Below are positions 44,776-57,337 of a stretch of 64,000 nt of DNA, in pieces. The notes beneath the pieces are model-generated. The model made no database searches. It had not been told where the DNA came from and saw only the letters and a list, made by a program, of their open reading frames with translations. This DNA comes from Petrolisthes cinctipes (lineage: Eukaryota > Arthropoda > Malacostraca > Decapoda > Porcellanidae): NCBI GenBank assembly GCA_033782935.1, contig JAWQEG010001436.1:144001-208000 (forward strand), read 5' to 3'. A program made the translations under genes and the position numbers. The number at the start of each line of letters is the position of its first letter. The first letter of the stretch is position 1.

Positions 44776-46435
44776 TTATGGTTTTTCTAAAATGTATTTA
44801 TATTCATGATACTTACTATTGTATAAATAACTCTCCAGAGAATGTACTAACCTATCATGAACCAATGGCTTCTTCAGTATAGTCCTCAATGTGGCTGTAC
44901 TGTTCGTATAATTAATTAATGAAAGATGAAAGTATAATTAATTATTATTTATTTTATGGCGAATTATGTAAAAAATGTGACTGTCCATAGCTACAAGTAT
45001 AATTAATAAATTAAATTAAAGAGGTCTGCAACTATGTATAGAAATTTAGTGAAGAATAGTGCAGCTGACCAGGCACATCCTCCCCCTCTGGTATTTGTAA
45101 GGTAACTGAACTTCTAGTGACAAACTGGAAACTCATATAGCCAAGTCCATCACCATCCAACAGCCAATCACAGCCAAGTCACGTTATCAGCCAACAACCA
45201 ATCATATCGGTGTTATGTCAATGGTTTTGCTGCATTTTTGTAATGTTTCAACCATCCACAATACAAAAATTGCTCTAATTTGATACTGAGCCGATTTCAA
45301 CCCAGTTTTTTTCGCTTAGAGTTATTCTCTGAGTTTTGGAAATAACCAAAGTTTAATATTAGGCTTTTATAAGAAAATAGTCGTTCATTTGTGCAAAAGC
45401 CATAGGGGGTAGAAAAGATTTGACACCCTGCACCTATTAGGGTTAAGTTACTAACTACCAGTAGAAAGAAAGGATAGAATAGTGGAAGAATGGTGAACAG
45501 GGTGAAGGAATACAAGAGGGAGAGAAGTGTGATTTGAAGAGGAGGGCTTGGCAGAGTGAGGAGGGAGGGAGTGCTGGAACCTGACATGGGGTAATAGTAA
45601 TAGATAAAATAATCATAGCTGTAATAGTAATAGACAGCAAAGTAATAAATTGTAGTATATTACTTTCGTGTTACAGGAACTGTAGTGATTTACTTGAAAG
45701 TTACTACAAATATAAATACTGATTTCCCCTTGTTATTTAAAATAACCTTCTCAATTTAGTTATCTATTGACTGCCCTCCATGATGCAGGTACACCATAAG
45801 AGACCGTGTAGAATGGAAAGTGGCCTACCAGACGACAAATTATTTAGACATACTGTACTTGTGTATACGCTGGACAGCCTCCCAACAATAATGAAAATAA
45901 TTATCATGTTTAATAACTACCGTTATCACAAATAATATATAATAGTATTAGATAATTAAGTAATAGTAATATAATAGATGACTTCTAAAGTAATAATAAT
46001 AGCATATAATAGAAAAATATTGAGTAATAGTAATAGAAATGCTGCAATAGACCCTATGTCTGGCTGGAACAGGAAGAACTAGAGACTCTTCTACCATGGA
46101 GGGAGTTCCCTAGGAAAGTGAGGTGTGAGGGGAGTTATCAGAAGGAGAAAGGAGACAGAAAGACAACAATTACAGTAATCCCCTGATTTCCACTGGAGTT
46201 CTGGGTGTTTGTAAGGAATTGATGTACAGTAACTCCACATTATCCATCACTGGGTTTATAGGTGTATAATATACAAAGAGGGTTTGCTGTACACAGATTC
46301 ATTACAAGCAGTACAATACACACCCACCATAACACCAGTGTAAAACATAGATCTTTATTCCCTTGAGTTAAATTTGTGATATCTCATTTACCATTATTAT
46401 CTTGTGCATATTAGACCTCTAAGTGTTTGTTGCAG
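44776..46435. other. Intron 3 DNA with LINE tail scraps
   Basis: 45455-45590 encodes degraded NRVKEYKRERSV and RECWN, and 46063-46127 resembles the WNREN...FCHG tail. Together these are pieces of one RTE-like LINE end separated by AT/AATAG-rich sequence. 46200-46340 contains another copy of the CATTACAAGCAGTACAATAC repeat. The region ends in the exon 4 acceptor. Confidence 0.5.
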
Positions 46436-46571
46436 GTGGCAGTGCACATTGGACTGCTGCGTCAGGGTTACGCTCAGGCCAACAAATTTCCCTTTGTGGA
46501 AGAGATGCGACGCGTGAAGGAGACAGAGGAGGCTGTGTGCTACAGTCCTGATGTATCCAAGTTCACGGGAG
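46436..46571 (+). CDS. Host gene exon 4: second half of Myb/SANT-like domain 2
   Basis: The acceptor TTTGTTGCAG|GTGGC joins exon 3 in phase 0 (DVPE-VAVHIGLLRQ). The 45 codons read VAVHIGLLRQGYAQANKFPF, VEEMRRVKETEEAVCYSPDV and SKFTG. The donor GGAG|GTCTGT is weak and phase 1. V..HI..LRQGYAQAN..PFVEEMRRV fits the third helix and trailing PF.EEM of a trihelix SANT domain, completing the domain opened in exon 3 22 kb upstream. GC content is well above the flanking intron. A tetratricopeptide-like reading was considered but lacks the repeat. Confidence 0.75.
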
Positions 46572-46609
46572 GTCTGTCTAGTCTTGTCTTTCCCTAGATG
46601 AATGAAGTG

Positions 46610-46725
46610 GGTACTGTAGACCCACGATATACATTGAAGTAAATACACTCAGTCCCTCATTGAAGACAACCATATATTTTCCCAGGCTTCTGTTATTACC
46701 CACCACTTCATTTTACATTCAGTCG
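46610..46725. repeat. MITE-like repeat (ACCCTCGATATAC family), copy after exon 4
   Basis: GTAGACCCACGATATACATT and ACTCAGTCCCTCATTGAAGA are followed by the inverted form of GAAGCCTGGGAAAA (TTTTCCCAGGCTTC). Confidence 0.6.
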
Positions 46726-49662
46726 AACAGATATGGAAATCACTTATATTGGTTGTTGTGACAGATGTGGAAAAAATCACCTTTATTGGTTGTTGTGACA
46801 GATGTGGAAATATGACAGTTATGAAAATCATCCTTGTTTAATTGTTGTGAAAGATATAGAAAAAGTCACTTTTGTTGATTGTTGAGACAGATGTGCAAAT
46901 GTGAGAGATGTATGTACGACAGATTTAGGTGTGTGTGTGTTGGTTGGTGTGACAGATGTGGACTTTAAACTGATTGACGGTCATTTTTTTCATTAATTAA
47001 ACTATTTATATCCTCAATAAATGAGGTGACTTGTAAGCTAATGTAATTTATTTGACACACCAATGTATTATTTGAGAGATTTAAGCCTTCAAAGTTGCAC
47101 AAATAGAAGTTGATGGTAGTGTGTCTTCATTTGGCCATGACATCACAGCCTTTGAAAACAAGAGATTGTGATATCCAGCAGAGTTGTGCTGTTTTATTTT
47201 GCTGTTACCCAGGATTTACTTCAGCTTCACCATGTTCTCAAGTAGCTGACAGTGATGTTATGTTCTAATGTGTAAGAACACAAGTAGAACCACACCAGAA
47301 AAGAGGTTTATTAATGTTCCCAGATATATCAAGAAAGTACAGTTGGCTCCACTTCCGCATTTACCATTTTGTGTTGCCAATGTTGAGCCATCCAGAAATT
47401 TGAATCCTGAACCCAGTTTTATCATAATGCAATTCCCTCACTAGCTCGTGAGACGGAAAGAGGTGTTGGGTTTGAAAGGGATCGAAAGCTTCAACAGTGA
47501 TCAAGTGTTATTATTGGAGAGGAAGAGAAGTATTACAGTAAGCACCTGAGATTATAAGTCAACAAACCCGACTGTCACCTTAATAATTTTTCTTCTGATA
47601 TTTAAATCAAAGAGAATGCTACATTCCAAGAGATTTGCTTTATTATAGAAAATTATGGCAAACTTTACGTAGCAATAACATTCACAAGTTAGCAATTACT
47701 GATGATTAATAAATGCTTTCTTTGTGAGTCTTGTAATGATTCTTACTCAGCCGATTACTAAGAAAAGGAAAGGGAATAATCATTACGAAAACATTCATAA
47801 TCGTTAAAGGTCGTGTCCATACACCACCCACTTCATGAATATAATTTCATTGTCGCTATGTTTTGTCGTGGTAGACAATTGTAGTATTGAATGTGAAACT
47901 AACTTGAGAACGATACACGTAGCTTTCATAGATCTTATAATGAATTACTACCGGTATATATCTTGTCAATATTGCAGTGTAACGTTCACACACGGCAATA
48001 CCAGCTGAACACACAGTCATCCAGCTTTCTTTCCTCGCATAGTCCGCAGGTGTTAGGTGTCTTCTATTTAGGGCAGATAAGGTACTGACGTTCACTTCTA
48101 AATATGATATGGATGTGCTCAACGGTTGAGCTTTTTGAAGCATATGAAGAGGAAGAAAGATCATAATGGTTCTGGAAGATATTATAAGTAAGGCTAATTT
48201 TCGTTACTCGGCAGCAATCAAGACATTTTCTGATAGATCGTTTTGTGTTACTGGTTACCAGAGGATTGTGTTTTGTAGTGGAGAGTCATATCTACCCAAT
48301 AATCACTCTGTCTCATCTCTCGCACCATGTCCTTGTTCACTCCATGTCCCCCTCCCCCTCCCAGCACTCCTTCACTCTACTCCTCCACTTTCCCACCTCA
48401 CTCTCTGTCAGTACTTTGCCAAGCTCTGTCATTTAATACTGTTCATTGAGCCACCGGATACACATTCGTCAGGGTTAGAATAAAATTAGATTATCAATTT
48501 TAACATACGTCTATTTAACCAAAGATATCCCAGTAATCCCAAAACCAAAAGTTACAAAAATATATCATATACTCAGAATACACATACAACACCCACACTC
48601 AATGCCGCTCATACATACTAAGCACGCACACGTTCTCAAGCTTACAATTAATACAATTAACTGATAGTACTCAGGCATACTCAAATTAACAAATAGACAA
48701 GGTCAGTCAAGTAGTAGATGGATAGTAGCTGGGGAAGGACGGGGTGTAGATGCCATGCGGCGATGAGTAGAACAGCTCCACTTGCTCAACCACAACACCA
48801 AACACGAGTCGTTGGAGTTCCACTAGCGATACGGTCGTCAGGATACAAGGTATAGGAGGGAACCAGTCCCTCTAGCGATACGGTCCTCAGGATACAAAGG
48901 TAGTGGAGAGGGACCTTACACACACACAGCTGGATGTGATGTCAAACGGTACACCCACGTCTATCAAACCATCCACTGAACAGGATAGACGGTGTCGTAG
49001 ATATTCCTGGTCCTTCAGTCGTCAAGTTGAAAGTCTACAGAACCTCCTTTAAGTAGTGGTAGTTACTGAACTTTGGCTGGTGGCTAGTAGCAACTGCCGG
49101 GTCGACGTCTAGAGAGTTACTAGCGTGGAGTAAACCGACCATTATTATTACAGCTCGGTTTGCTCATTGGCCAAGTTATTCAGACTCGGAACAAGAAGTC
49201 GACTATGTATGATGACTATTGTTTAAAGGTTCGTTGTATAGTTTGTATCATTCAGTCATTATACATTTGTGGTATTTCTAGCCACTGAGGCTATATAATG
49301 AATCATTTATGTACATGTTTACCTCGCCACGGTATATCTTCATCTAGGGTCAGTCTGGCCTCACACCTCCGCCTGTACACACTTCCTGTATATAGCACCT
49401 ACCATTCTGTGACAATTAAAGGACAAAGGATATACAGTGTTATCTTACCCCCATAATCTATGGACACGATACAGACTATAGTGATTCACACTCACTCCAT
49501 CTTGTGGACGTGAGTCAAACTAGATATTCAGACCAAGTTTCACAGGTCTCAAAATAATCAGGCTTACTCACCCAACTCCCTGATACTCACCATCTCACCA
49601 CCTTCATTATCATTCTGTGTGTAGCCGAAAATGATCAATCCAATATTATGTACTCAGGCGCC
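46726..49662. other. Intron 4 DNA without a recognised gene
   Basis: 46740-46940 repeats ACAGATGTGGAAA with variations (four to five times). 48824-48920 has two tandem units around CTAGCGATACGGTC. 48490-49620 differs in composition from its surroundings and may be an unidentified transposon or LTR, but no paired ends were found. Confidence 0.45.
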
Positions 49663-49692
49663 CCCCCCCAAAAAAAAAAAAAAAAAAAAATG
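49663..49692. repeat. C/A homopolymer run
   Basis: CCCCCCCCC followed by about 20 A. No ORF2-like sequence immediately upstream was recognised. Confidence 0.8.
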
Positions 49693-49794
49693 TTATATTT
49701 TTATACATGCTCAACCAATGCAATGTGGCAGGACATTTTATTACCCTGATAAAGTCATCAGAAAAAAAGACTAGGCCAGATATTCTGATGCTAG

Positions 49795-50218
49795 AGAGAG
49801 AGAGAGAGAGAGATTTGATTTGATTTGATTTTGATTTGTTTATTGGCCTTAATAGTTTACAGAATAATTGGTTTATTGTACATAATATGGCCCTAGTCCA
49901 TTGAGCCAAGGCTCCCTATGGACGACATGCTAGGTATACATAATGATTCGTGAGCATTGTAGCTTATACAGGCCTAAACATATTTATAACAAATATGAAA
50001 TACACTTTATTTATAACATATTCCCTACCAAATAGTCCCAGCCAATAGTGCTATTAAACTTAAAGAAAGAAAAAATAATTATAACTATGATAATCAGTTA
50101 CTTATAACTTGTAAATATAACATATAATAATATAATAAATTACTTATAAACAAAGTACTACAATATAATAATAGTAATAATGATAATAACAATAATAATG
50201 ATAGTAATAATAATAATA

Positions 50219-50253
<35 letters not shown>

Positions 50254-51820
50254 GATAGTAATAATAGTAATAGTAATAATAATAGTAATAGTAATAATAA
50301 TAGTAATAATAATAATAGAAATAATAATAATAGTAATAATAATAGTAATAATAATAGTAATAATAATAATAGTAATAATAATAATAATAGTAATAATAAT
50401 CATAGTAATAATAATAATAGTAATAATAATAACAGTAATAATAATAATAATAGTAATAATAATAATAGTAATAATAATAATAGTAATAATAATAATAGTA
50501 ATAATAATAATAGTAATAATAATAGTAATAATAATAGCAATAATAGTAATAATAATAGCAATAATAGTAATAATAATAGCAATAATAGTAATAATAATAG
50601 CAATAATAGTACTAATAATAGTAATACTAATAGTAATAATAATAGTAATAGTAATAATAGTAATAGTAATAATAATAGTAATAGAAATAATACTAGTAAT
50701 AGCAATAATAATAGTAATAGCAATAATAATAGTAATAGCAATAATAATAGTAATAGCAATAATAATAGTAATAGTAATAAAAATAGTAATAGTAATAAAA
50801 ATAGTAATAGTAATAATAATAGCAATAGTAATAATAGCAGTAATAGTAATAATAATAGTAATAATAATAGTAATAATAGTAATAGTGATAATAATAATAG
50901 TAATGATAATAATAATAGCAATGATAATAATAATAGTAATGATAATAATAATAGTAATGATAATAATAAATAGTAATAGTAATAATGATAATAACAGAAG
51001 TAGAAGTACCAATATTTAAACAAGAAGCTTTATCACAGTGGATAGTTATTAATGAGAAAAGATATCTAATAGTTTCGCGAACAGATGCATGATATTATGA
51101 AACTAATTTAATAAGAAGATATAAAGTGTTTTTTTAACATTACTTTGAAAGAATTAAAAGAAACATTCTTGATTTCATCAGAGAGCGAATTCCACAGTTT
51201 AGTTCCCCGAGTGAGAACACTCTGCTGAGCATGTGAGGTTTTACATGATGGCAGTTTGAGGTTGTTAGCTTGTCTGGTGTGGATATTATGAGTCATTGCC
51301 TGGAACCCTGTACTTCTTTGATTTGCATTGAATGATCTGTGTACAAATGTGGTTGTCTGGTACTGGATGATGTCTTGCAATTTTAATAGATTTAATTTAG
51401 AGAAAATGGGACTTGTGGTGGCGTAGCGATTGTTATGTGTTAAAATACGAATTAGCTTTTTTTGAGAAATAAATGTCATCAGTATAAGTTTTATATGCAC
51501 CACCCCATACTGAAGAACAATAGAGGAAATATGGAAATATGTGTGGTTTCCACCTTAATTTACTATCAATAGTAACTCCCAAGAATTTTACCTCTTGCAC
51601 TACATTGATTGGTAAGTTATTCATCATGATATTTATGTGAGGTGGCTGTACCATGTTAGAGTGTGACAGCATATAGTGGGTTTTACTAATATTAAGGGTT
51701 AATTTATTACTAATTATCCAGTTAAAAACATGTACTAATTCTCTATTCATTGTATTAGTTAGATTGTTTAAGTCTCGATCCTGAAGAAAAAGGTTCATAT
51801 CATCTGCAAAGAGGATAAAC
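49795..51820 (-). pseudogene. LINE E (CR1/L2-supergroup-like) 3' part, cut at the RT active site
   Basis: Minus strand. ORF2 enters at FADDMNLFLQDRDLNNLTNT (from 51820), followed by FNWIISNKLTLNISKTHYML, VKFLGVTIDSKLRWKPHI, a frameshift near 51490, then HTRQANNLKLPSCKTS and GTKLWNSLSDEIKN, ending at about 51110. The 3' region includes an 830-bp microsatellite and finishes in TTTGATTTGATTTGATTTT and a GA run (49795-49840). The clade is uncertain: the C-terminus resembles L2/Crack/Daphne-type elements more than the RTE-like copies here. The RT upstream of FADD is absent because a DIRS end abuts it. Confidence 0.75.
50161..50990. repeat. 830-bp AAT/AGT trinucleotide microsatellite
   Basis: Nearly pure (AATAGT)n and (AAT)n with occasional C and G changes. 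A trinucleotide without a stop in several frames leaves frames open on both strands for over 200 codons; these are not genes. Confidence 0.95.
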
Positions 51821-52575
51821 TAGTGCATTTGTCGTGGCTTCCAGCTGCTTAAATTGTATTTATTGGTTTGTGGAACCAGCACAGCTGGATTGCTATAGAA
51901 CACACCCTTCTCCAGCCCAGGCCCCGTATAGGCTTATTTCTGGGCTAGAAGGGTCTATTCCGTGAAGATCATCAGAAGTAAATATAGAAATTCAAATCTG
52001 GTGCTGTACTGATATGGGAGCCACCTGGTGGTGGGCTCTAGAGGTAGTGACCCGCTTGGGTTAGCGGGGGCAGACGCTCGGTCACTTAAATGAGAACTGA
52101 AGAGGAATGTCTGCCGCATCGGGAGGCGGGTGGGACAGTAAAAGCTGTGCTGGTTCCACAAACCAATAAATACAATGCCGCGACAAATGCACTATTATTG
52201 GTAAAGTGAAACCAGCACAGCTGGATTGCTATGCATGCGATGCGGTAGGTGAGAGGTGAGGCGGAGGCATTCATCCCCAGAATGAAGAGCGTACCCACCC
52301 CCAGGACCAGAGCGGGGATTTATAATTTTAGTATTAATGTATCAAAGTAAATATTTTTTTTTTTTTTTTTTTAATATATAATTTTTTTATATATATATAT
52401 ATATATAGTTGTCTTTATAGTCAGACTCGAGAGGAGGGGTAGGCCGGTCGAGGCACCCCCCCCCCTTTTTTTATATCTCCTAACCCCAGGCTATGGCCTG
52501 AGTATTAGGTAATAAGTCCATCAGAAGGAGGAACGAAACAACTAACATGTCATAACCATGTGTTTTATTGTAACC
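51821..52575 (-). mobile_element. DIRS-3: terminal fragment of a DIRS element
   Basis: Contains the end TAGTGCATTTGTCGTGG, the ITR (51870-52085), the internal complementary region (52150-52215) and the 3' untranslated stretch with GTCTTTATAGTCAGACTCGA and AACCATGTGTTTTATTGTAA. All match 2070-2900 of DIRS-1 in the same orientation. The rest of the element is missing and the CR1-like LINE begins directly after it. Confidence 0.88.
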
Positions 52576-54200
52576 CTGCCATACATGGACATAGGGAATT
52601 CTCTCTCTCTCTCTCTAGAGAGAGAGAGAGTTACAAGGAGTTACAAGGAAAAGAAGTACCCTAGGGGACCTTACGATCCATACAAAGAGGGCACCTGTGG
52701 GTTTAGTTGCGCAAGTAGGCGACCGGCCTTGAATGTGTCATGTGAAACCATCAAGGAACACTCGCACAACGGCTTAAACACCTAGACGGTGATTTAAGAC
52801 TTTTTCTAATCTGGACTTGAACTGATCCACAGAGTTGCTGTTGATTACATCAGCAGGAAGCGCGTTCCAAGTACCGCAGATGCTCTATGTAAAGAATTTA
52901 CCACACAGATCACGGTTGTATCGCTTCAGTTCAAGTTTGTAGCCATGATTCCTGGTTGTGCCCTCACTGAGTTGGAAAATGTCCCTGTAGTTTACATTGT
53001 CAAAACTTCGTAGTATTTTAAACACTTCGATCAGCTGACCACGCAGTCTCCGGGTTTCCAAAGAGAACAGGTCGAGTTCTACCAACCGATCTTCATAGCT
53101 CTTGTGTCTAAGAGAGGGTATAAGTTTGGTTGCCCTGGCTTGCACTCGTTCCAATCTCGCGATATCCTTTCGGTAAGAAGGACTCCAAAACTGGACTGCA
53201 TACTCCAGGTGCGGTCAGACAAGGGAATTGTACAGACAAAGTACTATCTCCTTGTTTCGGTATCCAAACTGTCGCTTTATGTACCCTAACATCCTTTGGG
53301 CTTTCTTCTTCGCCTCAATACACTGCTTTGAGAACTTGAGGTCGCTGGTGATAGTTACAACCAAGTCTTTCTCAGTATCAGTGCTTACGAGAGCATTGCC
53401 CTTAAGGTTATACTCTGTTCGGGGGTTTCTGTGGCCTATATGCATAACTTTGCATTTGTTTCCGTTAAATGGCATTTGCCACGTGTCAGACCACTCCCCG
53501 ATCTTCCTAAGATCTTCTTGTAAGCGGGTAGTATTTCCTTCTTTCGCGACATTCATACCAAGCTTAGTATCATCGGCGAATTTGGAAATCTTGGCAACCA
53601 TGTCACCATCCATGTCATTAATATAGATGATAAACAGTAGTGGTCCCAGTACAGAACCTTGGGGAACACCGCTAGTAACAGGCACCCACTCTGAAGCCTG
53701 TCCATTCACTACCACCCGCTGCCGTCTGTCACTTAGCCAGTTCTCTATCCAATTTGCCACATTTCCATCTATGCCCAGTGCACGCACTTTCCGAAGGAGG
53801 CGGCGGTGGGGTACCTTATCAAAGGTTTTCTGAAAGTCTAAGTAGACAATATCGACCGCTTTATCCCGATCATGCTTACTGAAAACAAAATGGAAGAATT
53901 CCACAAGATTTGTGAGGCATGACCGGTGCTGCCGGAACCCATGCTGGGAACCCCTCAGAAGCAAATTTGATTCTAAGTGTGCCGTTATTTTGTCCACCAT
54001 GATGCTCTCCATGAGTTTACAGACTATCGAGGTTAAACTGATGGTTCTGTAGTTTGACGGTTGGCTAGCATCTCCCTTCTTGAAGATAGGATTCACCTCT
54101 GCCTCACGCAAGTCTCTAGGAACTCATCCAGTCTGGATTATCCTGTTGAAGACCATGCACTTCTTTCAACACTAGGTAAGAACCCATCCGGACCGGGGAA
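52407..54200. repeat. Tandem duplication, unit 1 (about 1.8 kb)
   Basis: Same as 54211-56022 apart from about five substitutions noticed by eye, small run-length differences, and a 26-base plus a 2-base deletion near 54160-54177. The unit joins a DIRS-3 piece to the 3' half of the CR1-like LINE. The junction is at GACCGGGGAACT / ATATATAG. Confidence 0.93.
52774..54200 (-). pseudogene. CR1-like ORF2, reverse transcriptase half (duplicate copy)
   Basis: RT motifs: NPIFKKGDASQPSNYRTISL, HGFRQHRSCLTNLVEFFH, VYLDFQKTFDKVPHRRLL, TSGVPQGSVLGPLLFIIYIN and FADDTKLGMN. C-terminal domain: PHLEYAVQFWSPSYRKDIAR, MERVQARATKLIPSLRHKSY, FSLETRRLRGQLIEVFKIL and NALPADVINSNSVDQFKSRL, to TAA at 52776-52774. 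Premature stops: TGA at about 53215 (LV-R-PHL position) and TAG at 52887-52885. Both are shared with the second copy and so predate the duplication. The 5' part of ORF2 is missing from this copy. Confidence 0.9.
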
Positions 54201-54210
54201 CTATATATAT

Positions 54211-56022
54211 AGTTGTCTTTATAGTCAGACTCGAGAGGAGGGGTAGGCTGGTCGAGGCACCCCCCCCCCTTTTTTTTATATCTCCTAACCCCAGGCTATG
54301 GCCTGAGTATTAGGTAATAAGTCCATCAGAAGGAGGAACGAAACAACTAACATGTCATAACCATGTGTTTTATTGTAACCCTGCCATACATGGACATAGG
54401 GAATTCTCTCTCTCTCTCTCTAGAGAGAGAGAGTTACAAGGAGTTACAAGGAAAAGAAGTACCCTAGGGGACCTTACGATCCATACAAAGAGGGCACCTG
54501 TGGGTTTAGTTGCGCAAGTAGGCGACCGGCCTTGAATGTGTCATGTGAAACCATCAAGGAACACTCGCACAACGGCTTAAACACCTAGACGGTGATTTAA
54601 GACTTTTTCTAATCTGGACTTGAACTGATCCACAGAGTTGCTGTTGATTACATCAGCAGGAAGCGTGTTCCAAGTACCGCAGATGCTCTATGTAAAGAAT
54701 TTACCACACAGATCACGGTTGTATCGCTTCAGTTCAAGTTTGTAGCCATGATTCCTTGTTGTGCCCTCACTGAGTTGGAAAATGTCCCTGTAGTTTACAT
54801 TGTCAAAACTTCGTAGTATTTTAAACACTTCGATCAGCTGACCACGCAGTCTCCGGGTTTCCAAAGAGAACAGGTCGAGTTCTACCAACCGATCTTCATA
54901 GCTCTTGTGTCTAAGAGAGGGTATAAGTTTGGTTGCCCTGGCTTGCACTCGTTCCAATCTCGCGATATCCTTTCGGTAAGAAGGACTCCAAAACTGGACT
55001 GCATACTCCAGGTGCGGTCAGACAAGGGAATTGTACAGACAAAGTACTATCTCCTTGTTTCGGTATCCAAACTGTCGCTTTATGTACCCTAACATCCTTT
55101 GGGCTTTCTTCTTCGCCTCAATACACTGCTTTGAGAACTTGAGGTCGCTGGTGATAGTTACAACCAAGTCTTTCTCAGTATCAGTGCTTACGAGAGCATT
55201 GCCCTTAAGGTTATACTCTGTTCGGGGGTTTCTGTGGCCTATATGCATAACTTTGCATTTGTTTCCGTTAAATGGCATTTGCCACGTGTCAGACCACTCC
55301 CCGATCTTCCTAAGATCTTCTTGTAAGCGGGTAGTATTTCCTTCTTTCGCGACATTCATACCAAGCTTTGTATCATCGGCGAATTTGGAAATCTTGGCAA
55401 CCATGTCACCATCCATGTCATTAATATAGATGATAAACAGTAGTGGTCCCAGTACAGAACCTTGGGGAACACCGCTAGTAACAGGCACCCACTCTGAAGC
55501 CTGTCCATTCACTACCACCCGCTGCCGTCTGTCACTTAGCCAGTTCTCTATCCAATTTGCCACATTTCCATCTATGCCCAGTGCACGCACTTTCCGAAGG
55601 AGGCGGCGGTGGGGTACCTTATCAAAGGTTTTCTGAAAGTCTAAGTAGACAATATCGACCGCTTTATCCCGATCATGCTCACTGAAAACAAAATGGAAGA
55701 ATTCCACAAGATTTGTGAGGCATGACCGGTGCTGCCGGAACCCATGCTGGGAACCCCTCAGAAGCAAATTTGATTCTAAGTGTGCCGTTATTTTGTCCAC
55801 CATGATGCTCTCCATGAGTTTACAGACTATCGAGGTTAAACTGATGGTTCTGTAGTTTGACGGTTGGCTAGCATCTCCCTTCTTGAAGATAGGATTCACC
55901 TCTGCCTCACGCCAGTCTCTAGGAACTCATCCAGTCTGGATTATCCTGTTGAAGACCATGCACAGGTGCCGTGATACTTCACCATGCACTTCTTTCAACA
56001 CTCTAGGTAAGAACCCATCCGG
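54211..56022. repeat. Tandem duplication, unit 2 (about 1.8 kb)
   Basis: Second unit, continuing without break into the rest of the LINE at 56023. It retains the 26 bases (AGGTGCCGTGATACTTCACC and following) lost from unit 1 between two ACCATGCAC repeats. Confidence 0.93.
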
Positions 56023-57337
56023 ACCGGGGAACTTGTTTGCCTTTAATTCAATTATTTTTCTCTCGATTTCTTCTTGGGTGAAGACCATTGACTCCAACTT
56101 CTCACTGAAGGAATTCCAAAGGTTCGGGAATGGGACCACTCTCCTCAGAGAACACTGAAGAGAAGTACTCATTTAAGAGGTTAGCATTTTCTGTATCAGA
56201 GTGCATCAATGCTCCATCCTCATTCACCAAGGGACCGATCCTGCTTCGGATTTGTTTACGTCCATTCACATAACTGAAAAACTCCTTGGGGTTCTCTTTG
56301 CAGAGTCTAGCCACACGGACCTCCTCAGCACGCTTAGCCGCCCTTATTTTGGACTTCACATTTCGATTCAGTCTTCTATGACCGTCAAAGTCCCCAGATG
56401 TCTTCGCTCGACGATACGCAGTTCTCCTCTCCCTTAGTAGGTTACGGATTTCCCGATTAAACCATTTCGGTTGAATGAACTTCTGACCTGTTCCCTTCAA
56501 AGGAATAAAGCACGACTGAAGCTCCATGAAGGAAGACAAGAATGACCTCCACAGATCATCAGCACTCTCTCCCTCCTCTAGTTCCATTTCAGCAACGCCT
56601 TCACGAAGACCTGCAAAGTTCGCTCTCCCCATGTCTAATTTTCTATGCACCGGGGTCACGGTCTCCATATTAGGGACCTTAATTGAAAATCTTATAAGCT
56701 TGTGGTCGCTTCCGCCTATTTCTTCATTTACAGAGAGGTCTTGAATGATGTCATCCTCGGTGGTGAGGACCAAGTCGAGTATGTTAGCACCTCTTGTTGG
56801 CTCCCTTACCCATTGAGTGAGGAATTTATCATTTACAAACTCCAAGAGTGGTGTGTTCTCGGCAGAGGGCTCTCTGGTTTCCCAGTCAACATGTGTGTTG
56901 AAGTCCCATAAGGGTGCACACCCTGCCCTCCACTAGTTCACCCAGCAACTGGTATAGGTCCCTGTCCATCTCATTGAGTTGTCCACGGGGTCTATAAAGC
57001 AGCAGGGTTCTGTATTTTGCAGTGCCTATTTCTAGGTCAACTCCAAGGAGCTCGTGGTTCGATGTGATGTTGCAGGTCATCGATTTGATAGAGTTCTTTA
57101 CATACAACAGCACACCACCACCCCCTCTGTCCTCTCTATCTTTGTGGAAGAGTTAGTAGCCTGGAATCACGAATTCCCCTTCAATATCTCTGTCTGAGGT
57201 TCTCAACCATAACTCCGTTATGGCCACCATCTCGGGTTCCTCTGTCGCAACGAGGGCCCACAGTTCCAAAATCTTGTTTCAGATGGACCTGGCGTTGAAC
57301 AATAGAACCTTTAGGGAACCCCCAACTGCAGGGCTCC
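54577..57337 (-). pseudogene. CR1-like ORF2: endonuclease and reverse transcriptase
   Basis: The endonuclease starts with LKVLLFNARSI, then MVAITELWLRTSDRDIEGEF and EDRGGGGVLLYVKNSIKSM. The metal/catalytic GDFN site is broken: LMG-FNTHVDW with two bases of the Asp codon deleted near 56905. It continues VREPTRGANILDLVLTT and GGSDHKLIRFSIKV. The linker QPKWFNREIRNLLRERRTAY leads to RT via a frameshift near 56130. RT and C-terminal domains are as in the duplicate copy, with FADDTKLG intact. Other stops: TGA after ARSI, TAA after PGY, TGA at 55927-55929, TGA near 55018 and TAG near 54688. This is the only copy here with both halves. Confidence 0.88.

Noticed and set aside
46436..46571. Tetratricopeptide-repeat interpretation of exons 3 and 4
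   Set aside because: The helix pattern is not repeated at 34-residue spacing, whereas the joined exons match the trihelix SANT layout of the other two modules.
49663..49692. Poly(A) as a processed pseudogene tail
   Set aside because: No recognisable mRNA-like or LINE sequence directly precedes it on the matching strand.
50158..51023. Open frames of 200-280 codons on both strands, rich in Ile/Leu
   Set aside because: They are translations of an AAT/AGT trinucleotide microsatellite.
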